This document shows positions 27,679-36,519 of a DNA stretch of 64,000 nt, one piece after another (positions within the stretch are counted from its first letter, which is position 1; every line of letters begins with the position of its first letter). The notes below the pieces were generated by a model. That model saw only the letters and a list, made by a program, of their open reading frames with translations. It was not told the origin of the DNA and ran no database searches. The stretch comes from Rhizobium sp. 16-488-2b (GTDB lineage Bacteria; Pseudomonadota; Alphaproteobacteria; Rhizobiales; Rhizobiaceae). The stretch spans positions 248,001 to 312,000 of the forward strand of contig NZ_JAGHMF010000008.1 in NCBI RefSeq assembly GCF_017741815.1, in the 5' to 3' direction. The position numbers and the translations under genes are program-made.

Positions 27679-27772
27679 CCCTCGACACCTCGGCTCTTTG
27701 GCCGACGAGGCATTGCCGACAGACCACTGAACTGCGAAAGATGATATTCATAGCAATTAAAGAGAGCGTGTC

Positions 27773-28627
27773 ATGAGATGTTCCGACAAGGCGGCCCTCG
27801 ATCAGTGGTATCCGCTTGGCACAGAAAAAGAGATCGCCTTCGGCCGCACGAACACGCGTCTGCTGGGCACAGGGCTGACGATCGACCGCGCCGTTGACGG
27901 CGCTCTCGTCGTCATGGCCGATGATGCCGATCAACCGCTGCCCATCATCCGCCGCTTCGGCCTTGTCTGGGCAACGCTTGGTGAGCCCAAGGGTGGACTT
28001 TTCGCGCTACCGGAAGCCGATGAAGACGATCGTCGAGTGGTCAATTGCGGTGCGGTCATGGTGCGCGCGTCAGGGCTTCGCATCATCGAGAACTTCCTCG
28101 ACATGGCGCATTTCCCGTTCGTCCACACGGATATTCTGGGCGCAGAGCCGCATACGGAGGTCATGCACTACAATGCCGAGATCCGTCGCGACGTTGATGA
28201 GGTCTGGGCGACCAACTGTCAGTTCTTTCAGCCGCAAGCAGCGCTTTCAGCAACCAATGGGATCATGACCGACTATATCTACCGGGTCATGACGCCGTTC
28301 ACCACGCTGCTTTACAAGACCTGTCCAAACTCCGCCAACCGCTGGGACGTGATTTGCCTGTTCGTCCAGCCACTCGACCCCGATCGCTGCATCGCCCATC
28401 CGGTCATGTTCCTGATCGACGATGTCTCGACGACGACCGAACTCGTGCATTTCCAGCAGCTGATCTTCCTGCAGGACCGCATCATCCTGGAAAACCAGCG
28501 ACCTCCGCTACTCCCGATGGAAGCCCGGGCCGAAATCCCGACCCGCGCCGACGCAAGTTCAATCGCCTATCGCCGCTGGCTGAAGGAGAAGGGCGTCACC
28601 TATGGCACGACCGCCACGGCCGCGTGA
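27773..28627 (+). CDS. Rieske-less non-heme iron oxygenase catalytic subunit, NdmC-like (copy 2)
   Basis: The 284-residue protein is a clear paralogue of the one at 13070-13936. Both share ENFLDMAHFPFVHTDILG (iron site E106-N107-D110-H113-H118 here), EPHTEV, RRDVDEVWATNC and a C-terminus ending in YRRWLKEKGV. It also lacks Rieske Cys-His pairs: the N-terminal region before FGLVWATLG is short and contains none. It lies at the end of the BMP importer operon, tying oxygenase chemistry to the imported compound. It must receive electrons from another protein, most plausibly the Rieske protein at 21550-22218. Two copies may reflect two substrate positions. Confidence 0.87.
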   Translation: MRCSDKAALDQWYPLGTEKEIAFGRTNTRLLGTGLTIDRAVDGALVVMADDADQPLPIIRRFGLVWATLGEPKGGLFALPEADEDDRRVVNCGAVMVRASGLRIIENFLDMAHFPFVHTDILGAEPHTEVMHYNAEIRRDVDEVWATNCQFFQPQAALSATNGIMTDYIYRVMTPFTTLLYKTCPNSANRWDVICLFVQPLDPDRCIAHPVMFLIDDVSTTTELVHFQQLIFLQDRIILENQRPPLLPMEARAEIPTRADASSIAYRRWLKEKGVTYGTTATAA

Positions 28628-28666
28628 CAGCAGGCACGCTCCAGGTGATTGAGCCCTGAGGAGCGA

Positions 28667-29725
28667 TCAGCCTCCCCAGGTCCGGCGAAGGACGTCGGTC
28701 CAGTTCTCGTGGCAGAGCTTCTTCATCAGCGCCTCGCCGTAGCCGGCGTCGACCATCGCCTTGCGCAGGTTCGGCAACCCCGAGACGTCGGCGATATCGC
28801 GCGGGATAGTCGCGCCATCGAAGTCCGAGCCGAAGCCGACGCCGTTTTCGCCAAGCTTGCCAATCAGATAATCGAAGTGACGGATCACGACATCGAGATC
28901 GAAATCCGCATTCATCTGGCCATCAGGACGCAGAAAGGCGGCAGCGAAGTTGACACCGACCATGCCGCCGCTTTCAGCGATGACATCGAGCTGCCGATCC
29001 GTCAGATTGCGGGCATGCGGGCATAGCGCGTAGGCATTGCAATGCGTGGCGATCAGCGGCGCATCGGTCATCGCCGCGATATCGTCGAAACCCTTCTCGT
29101 TGAGGTGCGACAGATCGATGGCAATGCCCAATCGGTTGCACTCCCTGACGAGACGCTTGCCATCCTCTGTCAATCCCGGCCCGGTATCGCCTGTCGACGG
29201 AAACCGGAACGGCACACCTTCCGCCCACCGCGTCTTGCGGCTCCAGACCGGACCGAGACTGCGCAGGCCAAGCGCGTGCAAGACGTGCAGCGACCTCAAA
29301 TCCGCATCGATGCAATCCGCACCCTCCAGGTGCAGGACGGCCGCCATCTCCGGCTTGTCGAGCGCCGCATCGATCTCGGCCGCCGTGCGGCAGGCGATGA
29401 TCGAGCCGGTCTGCTCAAGCTCCAGAAAATGGGAGACCTGCGCGATCGCGGCGCGCAGCGCCGGATCGGGATCGAGCCGGTCCGGCAGCGCCAGGTCGTA
29501 TGTCGCGCCCATCATACCGTCGACACCCTGCGTCTCACCTGGCGGATCGGGCGTGAAGATGGCGAACATACCGCCGGCAAATCCACCCTTGTGGGCGCGA
29601 GGCAGATCGATCTGGGTATTCGCACCGCCCTCGCGCACCTTCGTCGCGGTCGTCTCGCCGAGGTAAAGCCGCAGAAGAAGGTCGTTATGACCATCGAATA
29701 TCGGTGGCATGGTCGAAAGCGTCAT
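28667..29725 (-). CDS. Membrane dipeptidase family (M19) metallohydrolase
   Basis: The 352-residue protein has all expected zinc ligands of the renal dipeptidase family: HND in FDGHNDLLLRL, the bridging Glu in HLEGAD, His in IDLSHLN, His in IATHCNAY and Asp in GSDFDG. No signal peptide or lipid anchor is visible, so it is probably cytoplasmic. It converges on the oxygenase gene at 27773 with a 39-base gap. Some bacterial members hydrolyse D-amino-acid or cyclic amide bonds rather than ordinary dipeptides, so a role in the island's pathway is possible but unproven. Confidence 0.88.
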   Translation of the reverse strand: MTLSTMPPIFDGHNDLLLRLYLGETTATKVREGGANTQIDLPRAHKGGFAGGMFAIFTPDPPGETQGVDGMMGATYDLALPDRLDPDPALRAAIAQVSHFLELEQTGSIIACRTAAEIDAALDKPEMAAVLHLEGADCIDADLRSLHVLHALGLRSLGPVWSRKTRWAEGVPFRFPSTGDTGPGLTEDGKRLVRECNRLGIAIDLSHLNEKGFDDIAAMTDAPLIATHCNAYALCPHARNLTDRQLDVIAESGGMVGVNFAAAFLRPDGQMNADFDLDVVIRHFDYLIGKLGENGVGFGSDFDGATIPRDIADVSGLPNLRKAMVDAGYGEALMKKLCHENWTDVLRRTWGG

Positions 29726-30009
29726 TCGTCATATCCTGTCTTTACATTCATTCCGGCGTGACATCCACGCGATGCGATGTCACGTCAGCCGTCGAGTGTC
29801 CTTGCACAGTCGGCGTTGGTGTAGCCGTTGCGAATGCCTTGCTCAATAGCTAGTGGCTTCGCAGTTTCCGATCGCCACGGCCGCAGCTGACGCCATCACG
29901 ACATCATCCTTATAAGCAGGATGCCCTGATGCATCGCGCTCTAACTGGCATGTTGCAAATCAATCGCTTGGACCCGCTTTGGCATGGCCACATCAGGTCA
30001 AAGCGGGTT

Positions 30010-30355
30010 CGGTTCGCAGCATCAGCGACAAGGTTGCGCCGGGATACTGGCACCCTGAAATCCGCACGCATATGGCCAAATCCAATCAAGGTGATAACCA
30101 CCTCGTTGTCGGAAATTCCGGCGCAGCATCTGGTCCTGGTCACGCGCCGCACTCCAGTTGAGCATGCAGGTTCCAAGCCCCTCCGCATGCAGGCCGAGCG
30201 CCAGCTTCATCGCGAACATTCCGCCATCCACCCAGCACTGGTTTCGCTCGCCGATTGTATTCCAGTGCGCCAGATCGACCGCGAAGATGAAAACGCGCCC
30301 AGCGGCACGGTTTGCCTATCTGAGCAATCCAACAGCAGCATGGTGCCAAAAGACG
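30010..30355 (-). pseudogene. Nitroreductase-family remnant
   Basis: On the minus strand one frame reads RVFIFAVDLAHWN, then RNQCWVDGGMFAMKLALGLH and EGLGTCMLNWSAARDQDQML, a typical nitroreductase C-terminal half. A TAG stop interrupts it upstream at 30316-30318. Near 30110-30125 the frame shifts and homology continues as ISDNEVVITLIGFGHMRADF. The N-terminal half is missing. The stop, frameshift and truncation show a dead gene. Confidence 0.75.
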
Positions 30356-30429
30356 CAGTCGGAATTCGGGGAGGGGGCCCATTGTCACGAAGGTTTTCGC
30401 AAGATAGCCAACCTCAGGCTGTGAAGATC

Positions 30430-30569
30430 GTTTCCAGCGCCAGCTGTCGGGCGGTGAACTCAGCGCCTCGCGCGTGCTTGTCACCGAACCGCGCGTTCTC
30501 CTGCTCGACGAGCCGCTGTCGGCGCTCGACAAGGCTCTACGCGAGGAGACGGCAGTTGGACTTGGCGGG
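30430..30569 (+). pseudogene. ABC transporter ATPase fragment
   Basis: The plus strand encodes QLSGGE, an internal deletion, then [20 protein letters not shown] and KALREE. These are the signature and Walker B segments of a CysA/PotA-type ATPase. The usual QQRVALA between signature and RVL is lost, there is no Walker A, and the frame breaks just after KALREE. It is a short relic of a former importer. Confidence 0.7.
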
Positions 30570-30571
30570 AA

Positions 30572-30950
30572 ACCAATGACTTCGACTCGGTGTTCGCACG
30601 TCTGCTCATTTTGCAGAAGCGTTCGGCGGAGGCGTTTGTCACCCTTGAGGTCGTGATCGACAAATGCCGCCGCCGGAGTAAGGGATACCATCTCCTAACC
30701 GCGGAATTATTGGCGACGCACGCCGCCTGGAACGCGGGCAAGCATGTCCACGCGCTCGAGACGTTCCAGGCCGCGATTGCGCGGGCGCGGGCGCACGAGG
30801 CAACCCAGCCCTTTATTGACGAAGGAACGGAATTTGCCACCGTGGTTCGCGCAATCATCCGGCGCTTCGGCCTCAAGGTTTTCAGCGTGGACGTGGTCCA
30901 TTTCATCAATCGAATGATCGGCCAGCGCGTCAAGGTAAGCACCAGCCGAA
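30572..30950 (+). pseudogene. Fragment of a MalT/LuxR-type regulator
   Basis: The frame reads [38 protein letters not shown] and then QPFIDEGTEFATVVRAIIRR. This resembles the C-terminal TPR-like part of large MalT-type ATP-dependent LuxR regulators, where a F-x-DEG motif precedes the DNA-binding domain. The ATPase region and a recognisable LuxR helix-turn-helix are absent. Assignment is by pattern only. Confidence 0.5.
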
Positions 30951-31001
30951 GTGTGAAAAAAGGAGATACAGCGTGTTTCGTACGAAATCGATGCACTCTG
31001 C

Positions 31002-31832
31002 CTACTCCATCAACAACGCCTCGCGAATGGCATGCCAGGACATCTCGTCCGGCGCCGCCAGCAGATGGCCTTCCGTCATCGTTGGCCGGTACACTTCACC
31101 TGCAACGGTTGCCGCATGGCCACCCGCTTCCGCGTGGATGAGAACGCCGGCGGCGTGATCCCAAGGCTTCAGGCTCTCGTTGAGGCAGAAGCTCATCGCC
31201 CCTGTTGCCAGCATGCGGTATTCCCATGCGGAGCAACGCCATGTCGTGACCCGCAGGAACTTCAGCAGCTTCGGTGCAAGCTTGATCCGCAATTCTGGCT
31301 CGAACATGTGCAGCGGAATGAAGCCGTGCATTTCGCTAACGGGGCTTGGCGCGGCGACCGTGAGACGCGTGCGGGCGCCGTCTGCCGCCACATGCCATGC
31401 GCCCTCGCCCGGGCGTGCGACCAGGAAATCGCCCAACACCGGATAGTGGATGATGCCGGCGATGGTCCTGCCGCCGGAGACGATCGCCAGGATGCTGCCA
31501 AACATCGGCGTTCCATGCGCGAAATGCCATGTGCCGTCGACCGGATCGATGACGGCGGCGAGCTCGGCATCGGCTAGACGTTCGAGAATGGACGCATCAT
31601 CCGACACGGCCTCTTCCCCGACGATGGTGATACCTGATAGCCGCGCCTTCAGCCTTTCGCTGAGCACGCGCTCGGATGCGATATCGGCATCGGTGACGAT
31701 ATCGTCGGCCACCGTCTTGGCGCGAATGCTGTCCGACGAAACCGACCGGAAGCGTGGCAGGATTTCTCCCGCCGCCGCCTCGCGCACATAGTTCATCAGT
31801 TCCTTGAGCAGGTCGTCGTCGATCGTTTTCAT
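31002..31832 (-). CDS. Inositol monophosphatase family phosphatase
   Basis: The 276-residue protein has the metal-binding motifs of the family: GEEA at about 72-75, DPVDGT at 96-101 and WDHAAG near the C-terminus. Family members hydrolyse inositol phosphate, histidinol phosphate, PAP or sugar phosphates. Its start overlaps the stop of the glycerophosphodiesterase upstream, making it the last gene of the Ugp-type operon. In this setting it could dephosphorylate the phosphate ester released from an imported glycerophosphodiester; that is inference. Confidence 0.9.
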   Translation of the reverse strand: MKTIDDDLLKELMNYVREAAAGEILPRFRSVSSDSIRAKTVADDIVTDADIASERVLSERLKARLSGITIVGEEAVSDDASILERLADAELAAVIDPVDGTWHFAHGTPMFGSILAIVSGGRTIAGIIHYPVLGDFLVARPGEGAWHVAADGARTRLTVAAPSPVSEMHGFIPLHMFEPELRIKLAPKLLKFLRVTTWRCSAWEYRMLATGAMSFCLNESLKPWDHAAGVLIHAEAGGHAATVAGEVYRPTMTEGHLLAAPDEMSWHAIREALLME

Positions 31833-32659
31833 GCCCGATGCGCCTCCAGATAGGCCTTGAGCGCCTCGGGCTCGTCGGTCTGGAAGACGCTGATTCCGGC
31901 ATCGATCAGCCGGCCCCAGATGCGGTCGGGATCGACAAGCGCGGTCTTATCCACCCATTCGCCGCTGGCTTCCATATTGAGTGTGTTCATCCACAGAGCC
32001 ATGCCGGCATCGCGGAATGTCTGGCGGTTGGTCTTGATAGTTTCGAGGCTGTCGAACCGCATTTCGCACATGAAAGGCTTGATTTCCGACAGCAGCGCCA
32101 TCGTTTCATGGATGCTTTCTGCCGTGAATTTCGACATCGCCATGAAGGCAACGCCATCGATATTCTGGGCGCGGACCCAATCCAGTTCCTCGCGCGTCAT
32201 GACGCGGGTCTTCAGGTCCACATAGGATGCGGCATTCATTTCGCGGGCGCAGGCGGCGACTTCGGAGAAAAGACCGCGATCTTTCAGATCGAGATCCGCA
32301 AAAATGCGGCCACGGATGATTTCGAGCGCCTGTTTCAGTGTCGGGATGCGCTGATCGGTCGTGGCGCGATGCTCGCCGCCATCGTCTTCACGCAGCGCGA
32401 TGGCCTGCAGTTCCGCAATGGTGAAGGTTTCGGCATCACGATCGATACCGGCCATACGCAACAGCGTGTCGTCGTGCATGATGAAAAGTTCGCCATCGGC
32501 GCTCTTGCGGATATCGAGTTCGACAACGTCTGCACCAACGGCGATGGCGCGCTCGATGGCCGCGAGGCTGTTTTCCGGCGCGCCGTGCCAGGCACCGCGA
32601 TGGGCAACGATGGCGGGATCGCGTTTCTGGTCGGCGATATAATCTACGTAATGCGTCAT
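31829..32659 (-). CDS. Glycerophosphodiester phosphodiesterase (copy 1)
   Basis: The 276-residue GDPD-family protein has VAHRGAWHGAPENSLAAIERA, VELDIRKSADGELFIMHDDTL and the C-terminal VFQTDEPEALKAYL. It cleaves glycerophosphodiesters to glycerol-3-phosphate and an alcohol. The ATG at 32659 (MTHYVDYIAD) is chosen with AAGGA upstream and by alignment with its neighbour. It lacks a signal peptide, so it acts on imported substrate in the cytoplasm. It is a tandem paralogue of the gene at 32682. Confidence 0.92.
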   Translation of the reverse strand: MTHYVDYIADQKRDPAIVAHRGAWHGAPENSLAAIERAIAVGADVVELDIRKSADGELFIMHDDTLLRMAGIDRDAETFTIAELQAIALREDDGGEHRATTDQRIPTLKQALEIIRGRIFADLDLKDRGLFSEVAACAREMNAASYVDLKTRVMTREELDWVRAQNIDGVAFMAMSKFTAESIHETMALLSEIKPFMCEMRFDSLETIKTNRQTFRDAGMALWMNTLNMEASGEWVDKTALVDPDRIWGRLIDAGISVFQTDEPEALKAYLEAHRA

Positions 32660-32681
32660 TTCATTTTTCCTTGGAGAGTAT

Positions 32682-33512
32682 TCAGGCGCGGCGGGCCGCG
32701 AGATAGGATTTGAGGGCAGCGGCCTCATCGGTCTGGATGACCGAAATGCCGGCATCGATCAGCCGTCCCCAGACGACATCGGGATCGGCAAGGGCCGCGG
32801 TATCGGTGAAATCGGCGCAGGCGACGCTGTCGAGCGTGTTCACCCAGAGCGCCATGCCGGTGATGCGAGTGAGGTCCTTCACGGCGGTCAGCTCTTCCAG
32901 CCTGTCGAAATAGATTTCGCAGACGGCGGGGGAGAGCTCACGCAACAGCGCCAGCTGGGTGGCTGCCCCCGGCACGTTGAGCCGGGTTTTTGCCAGAAAA
33001 AGAACGTCATGCGGAAGGATCGTTTTTCCGATCCAGCCAAGATCCTTTTCGGTTTTCAGCGCGGCCCAGAAATCGACCTCATGCTCGACGCCCATGGCCT
33101 TTGCGAGAGCGATCACATCCGGGATGACCTCTCGATCCTTGACGTCGAGATGCAGAAAAATGCGCCCGCGCGTCAGCTCAAAAACCTCTGCGAGGCTCGG
33201 CAACCTTTCCAGCGTGAAGGCATTATTTTCGCCGCCATCGCGGTCGCGTAGGCGCAGAACCGAAAGATCACTCGAAGCCAGCGCCTCCGGCCTCTGATCG
33301 AGACCCGTCATGCGCTCCAGCGTGTCGTCATGCAGCAGGAAAAGGCCACCATCGGCGCTGCGGCGAATGTCGATCTCGACGACATCATAACCGGTATCGA
33401 TGGCACGCTGGATGGCAGACAGACTGTTTTCCGGCGCATTGCGCCAGATGCCGCGATGCGCAACCACGGCGCAATCGCGGGTCTTGTCGGCAATAAACTC
33501 TCGGTAATTCAC
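32682..33512 (-). CDS. Glycerophosphodiester phosphodiesterase (copy 2)
   Basis: This 276-residue GDPD-family protein is collinear with copy 1 throughout: AVVAHRGIWRNAPENSLSAIQRA, VEIDIRRSADGGLFLLHDDTLERM and the end VIQTDEAAALKSYLAARRA. The two proteins are the same length but diverged, suggesting an old tandem duplication with specialised substrates. Its start overlaps the UgpC-like gene stop. Confidence 0.92.
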   Translation of the reverse strand: MNYREFIADKTRDCAVVAHRGIWRNAPENSLSAIQRAIDTGYDVVEIDIRRSADGGLFLLHDDTLERMTGLDQRPEALASSDLSVLRLRDRDGGENNAFTLERLPSLAEVFELTRGRIFLHLDVKDREVIPDVIALAKAMGVEHEVDFWAALKTEKDLGWIGKTILPHDVLFLAKTRLNVPGAATQLALLRELSPAVCEIYFDRLEELTAVKDLTRITGMALWVNTLDSVACADFTDTAALADPDVVWGRLIDAGISVIQTDEAAALKSYLAARRA

Positions 33513-34633
33513 TGGTATTCCTTCACCGAAGCCGGTTGAGCGTCGCCGAAGGCATTGGCAATGGCGCGGCCGCTTTCACCTTCAAAGAGATGCAGGCGTG
33601 CCTGCGGGAAGGAGAGCGACAAGGTTTGCGTCGTATCGATCTCGACGCCGAAGGGCATGGCGATCCGAAGATTCTGCTCGGCGATCTTGGTTTCCAGAAT
33701 TTCGTGCGAGCCGAGGTCTTCGCGATACCGGATTTCCGTCTTGATCGAGCCGCCCTCGTTGACGGCAATATCTTCCGGGCGGATGCCGAGCTGGAATTTG
33801 CCCTTACCCGCATAATTCGCCACCGCCTGACCATCTGCCAGCCGCAGAACCGAGCCATCACCTTCGACCTGCAGGATATTCATCGGCGGCGAACCGATGA
33901 ACTTGGCCACGAAACCGGAAGCCGGATGGTGATAGATCGCCTTCGGCGTATCGAACTGCTCGATATGGCCTTTGTTGAGAATGAGGATACGGTCGGCCAG
34001 CGTCATCGCCTCGACCTGATCGTGGGTGACAAAGACGCTGGTGGCGCCAATGCGGCGATGTAGTTCGGCGAGCTCGACGCGCATGTCGTGGCGCAGCTGC
34101 GCATCGAGGTTCGACAGCGGCTCATCGAATAGCAGCACGCCGGGCTCACGGATGATGGCGCGGCCGATGGCGACACGCTGGCGCTGGCCACCGGACAACT
34201 GTCCCGGCTTGCGGGTGAGAAAATCGGCAAGGCCGAGCATTTTTGCGACCGTGGCAACGCGCTCGGCGCGTTCGGCCTTGGAAACACCGGCGACCTTGAG
34301 ACTATAGGCCATGTTTTCGGCAACGGTCATGTGCGGATAGAGCGCATAGTTCTGAAACACCATGGCGCAGCCGCGATGTTTGGGCTCCAGATCCTGCACT
34401 TCACGACCGCCGATGACGATCTTGCCACCGGAGACACGCTCCAGACCGGCAATCATCTGCAGAAGCGTGGACTTGCCGCAACCCGACGGGCCGAGGACGA
34501 CAGTGAATTCACCGGGGCGCAAGGTCACGTCGATCGGCGGGATGATGGTGTTTTTGGCGTCATAAGATTTGGTGACGCCGATCAGATCGATCTCGGCCGC
34601 GGCGGCGCGAATGGCGGTGTCGATGGCGGTCAT
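33509..34633 (-). CDS. ugpC: ABC transporter ATP-binding protein, UgpC/MalK-like
   Basis: The 374-residue protein has Walker A GPSGCGKST, signature LSGGQRQRVAIGRA, Walker B VLLFDEPLSNLD and the H-loop TSVFVTHDQVEA. These are followed by a MalK-type regulatory domain (GSPPMNILQVEGDG, QLGIRPEDIAV). It drives the Ugp-type permeases encoded upstream. The assignment to glycerol-3-phosphate or glycerophosphodiester uptake rests on the binding protein and the two downstream phosphodiesterases. Confidence 0.9.
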   Translation of the reverse strand: MTAIDTAIRAAAAEIDLIGVTKSYDAKNTIIPPIDVTLRPGEFTVVLGPSGCGKSTLLQMIAGLERVSGGKIVIGGREVQDLEPKHRGCAMVFQNYALYPHMTVAENMAYSLKVAGVSKAERAERVATVAKMLGLADFLTRKPGQLSGGQRQRVAIGRAIIREPGVLLFDEPLSNLDAQLRHDMRVELAELHRRIGATSVFVTHDQVEAMTLADRILILNKGHIEQFDTPKAIYHHPASGFVAKFIGSPPMNILQVEGDGSVLRLADGQAVANYAGKGKFQLGIRPEDIAVNEGGSIKTEIRYREDLGSHEILETKIAEQNLRIAMPFGVEIDTTQTLSLSFPQARLHLFEGESGRAIANAFGDAQPASVKEYQ

Positions 34634-34637
34634 GGGA

Positions 34638-35555
34638 TCATTTCTCCGAAAGAACGAGGCCCTGGACGAGAAAGCGCTGCAAAAGGGCGATCATCGTGAG
34701 GGGAACGAGTGAAACGAGCACGGCACCGGCCATGATCATCGGAAAATCGGGCACCTGGCCGTCGGCATCCGGCACGAGGCGGGCAAGGCCGACAACGGCG
34801 GTCTGCATGTCGGGTGTCGAGGCGCCGACCAGCGGCCACAGATATTGCGTCCAGCCGCTCAAAAAGGTGAGCACGAACAGCGAGGCAAAGCTGGTGCGGG
34901 CGAGCGGCAGAAGGATATCGATGAGGAAACGGATCGGCCCTGCCCCATCCATGCGCGCCGCCTTGAACAGGTCGTTCGGCAGGGTCAGGAAAAACTGGCG
35001 GAACAGGAACGTGCCGGTGCCATGCGCCACCAGCGGCGCGATCAGGCCGAAATGGGTGTCGAGCACGCTGAGTTCGAGATGGACAGGCGAACCGAAAGCA
35101 ACCTCGATCAGGCTGTTGAGGCCGGTGAAATCGAGCACAGCATTCAGTGGTGAAAAGATGTTGGACGCCACCTGATAGGTGGTGATGACGCGGATATCGA
35201 GCGGCAGCATGATGGTGGCGAGGATCAGTGCAAAGGCCACACCCGCCCAGCGAATGCGGAAATAGACGATCGCATAGGCCGACAGGAAGGACAGGACGCA
35301 GGTGGTGAGCGCATTGGAGAAGGCCACGATCATACTGTTGAGCATCTGGATCGGGATGCGCGTATCGTGAATGACCTTGCCCATATTGGCAAATAGTTCG
35401 GTGCCCGGCACCCATGCCAGACCGTTGCGCAGCATATATTCATAGGACTGCGATGCGGTGGACAGCGTCAGGTACAAAGGCCCGACGATATAGAGGATGC
35501 CGATGGCAAGCAGGATGCTGGCGGCAATGTTGATGGAACGTGCGTTTTCGACCAT
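34638..35555 (-). CDS. ugpE: ABC transporter permease, UgpE-like
   Basis: The 305-residue protein has six predicted membrane segments and the coupling loop LPNDLFKAARMDGAGPIRFLIDILLPLARTS, typical of the second permease of carbohydrate-type importers. It starts 3 bases after the UgpA-like gene ends. It forms the channel with UgpA. Confidence 0.88.
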   Translation of the reverse strand: MVENARSINIAASILLAIGILYIVGPLYLTLSTASQSYEYMLRNGLAWVPGTELFANMGKVIHDTRIPIQMLNSMIVAFSNALTTCVLSFLSAYAIVYFRIRWAGVAFALILATIMLPLDIRVITTYQVASNIFSPLNAVLDFTGLNSLIEVAFGSPVHLELSVLDTHFGLIAPLVAHGTGTFLFRQFFLTLPNDLFKAARMDGAGPIRFLIDILLPLARTSFASLFVLTFLSGWTQYLWPLVGASTPDMQTAVVGLARLVPDADGQVPDFPMIMAGAVLVSLVPLTMIALLQRFLVQGLVLSEK

Positions 35556-35558
35556 GGC

Positions 35559-36449
35559 TCAGCGCTCGTAATTGATGCGCCGGCCGAGGAAGTAGAACTG
35601 GCAGGCTGCGAGGATAAGAACGAAGACCATCAGGATGGCCGTCTGGGTGGAGGCGCCGGAAAGATCGAAACCGCGGAAACCATCGACATAAATCTTGTAG
35701 ACGAGCAGCGTCGTTGAGCCGCCCGGACCACCGCCGGTAATGGTGTCGATCAGCGCGAAGACCGAGGTGATGCTTTCGGTGAATTCCAGGACGAAGGTCA
35801 GGAACAGCTGCGGCATGATCAGCGGCAGCTGCACATCGAAGATACGGCGCCAGGGACCGGCGCCGTCCATGGCGGCGGCCTGATACATGGTGGGCGGGAT
35901 GGAGCGCAGGCCTGCAAGCAGGATGACAAAGTTGAACGGAATGCCGCTCCAGACATGCGCGGCGACCAGCGTCATGAACGCATCCGTGCCATCGATGCCG
36001 GGGTTCCACAAGCCCGGAAACAGCGCATTGAGCGGCGCCATCAGCCCCACGAACGGGTTGAAGATGAAGGCGAAGACCACACCGATCGAGGCGCCGGCAA
36101 TGCCCTTCGGCCAGACAAGAATATTGCGGGCCGGATAGGACATGCCGATCTTGCGATCGGCGGCGATCGCCAGCAACAGCGGCACGACAACCGCGAGCGA
36201 CGATGCCGTCAGCATGAAGATGACCGTGCGACCGGTCGCCGCCCAGAATTCGGGATCGCCGAGCACGCGTTGAAAATTCTGCAAGCCCACGAATTCCGAG
36301 CCGCCGCCGAAGGGCTGCTCAAGGAAGAACGACCAATAGAAGGCCTGGAAGACCGGCACATAGAAGAACAGCACGATCAGCAGCATCATGGGGGCCAGCA
36401 GAAGAGCCGGCAGCCAGCGATGGCTGAACAGAGAGGAATCCGACGACAT
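35559..36449 (-). CDS. ugpA: ABC transporter permease, UgpA-like
   Basis: The 296-residue membrane protein carries the coupling loop PPTMYQAAAMDGAGPWRRIFDVQLPLIMPQ. The ATG at 36449 (MSSDSSLFSHRW) is preferred because GGAAG lies upstream; the open frame to 36626 would include a terminator hairpin and a non-membrane tail. It is the first permease of the Ugp-type importer and lies 70 bases after the binding-protein gene. Confidence 0.88.
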   Translation of the reverse strand: MSSDSSLFSHRWLPALLLAPMMLLIVLFFYVPVFQAFYWSFFLEQPFGGGSEFVGLQNFQRVLGDPEFWAATGRTVIFMLTASSLAVVVPLLLAIAADRKIGMSYPARNILVWPKGIAGASIGVVFAFIFNPFVGLMAPLNALFPGLWNPGIDGTDAFMTLVAAHVWSGIPFNFVILLAGLRSIPPTMYQAAAMDGAGPWRRIFDVQLPLIMPQLFLTFVLEFTESITSVFALIDTITGGGPGGSTTLLVYKIYVDGFRGFDLSGASTQTAILMVFVLILAACQFYFLGRRINYER

Positions 36450-36461
36450 GAAGGCACTTCC

Positions 36462-36498
36462 AAAAAAGAGAAGGCATGGGGCGGAAGACGCCCCATGC
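36462..36498 (-). terminator. Intrinsic terminator-like hairpin between ugpB and ugpA
   Basis: A perfect 10-bp stem (GCATGGGGCG with CGCCCCATGC) and 5-base loop at 36474-36498 is followed on the transcribed minus strand by CTTCTCTTTTTT. This is a full intrinsic-terminator arrangement inside the operon, so partial read-through would give excess binding protein over permeases. Confidence 0.75.
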
Positions 36499-36519
36499 GA
36501 CGAAGGCTGAGCGAACGGA

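Larger units (their letters stand above)
29726..31001. other. Decayed intergenic region with gene remnants
   Basis: About 1.28 kb contains no intact gene. The first 280 bases (29726-30009) show nothing recognisable. The rest holds three remnants described separately: nitroreductase (minus), ABC ATPase (plus) and a MalT-like regulator (plus). The open frames here are mixtures of remnant and shadow frames and should not be annotated as proteins. Confidence 0.7.

Noticed and set aside
29929..30579. A 216-residue plus-strand open frame
   Set aside because: It runs antisense to the nitroreductase remnant and changes into ABC-ATPase shadow; no family pattern in its own frame.
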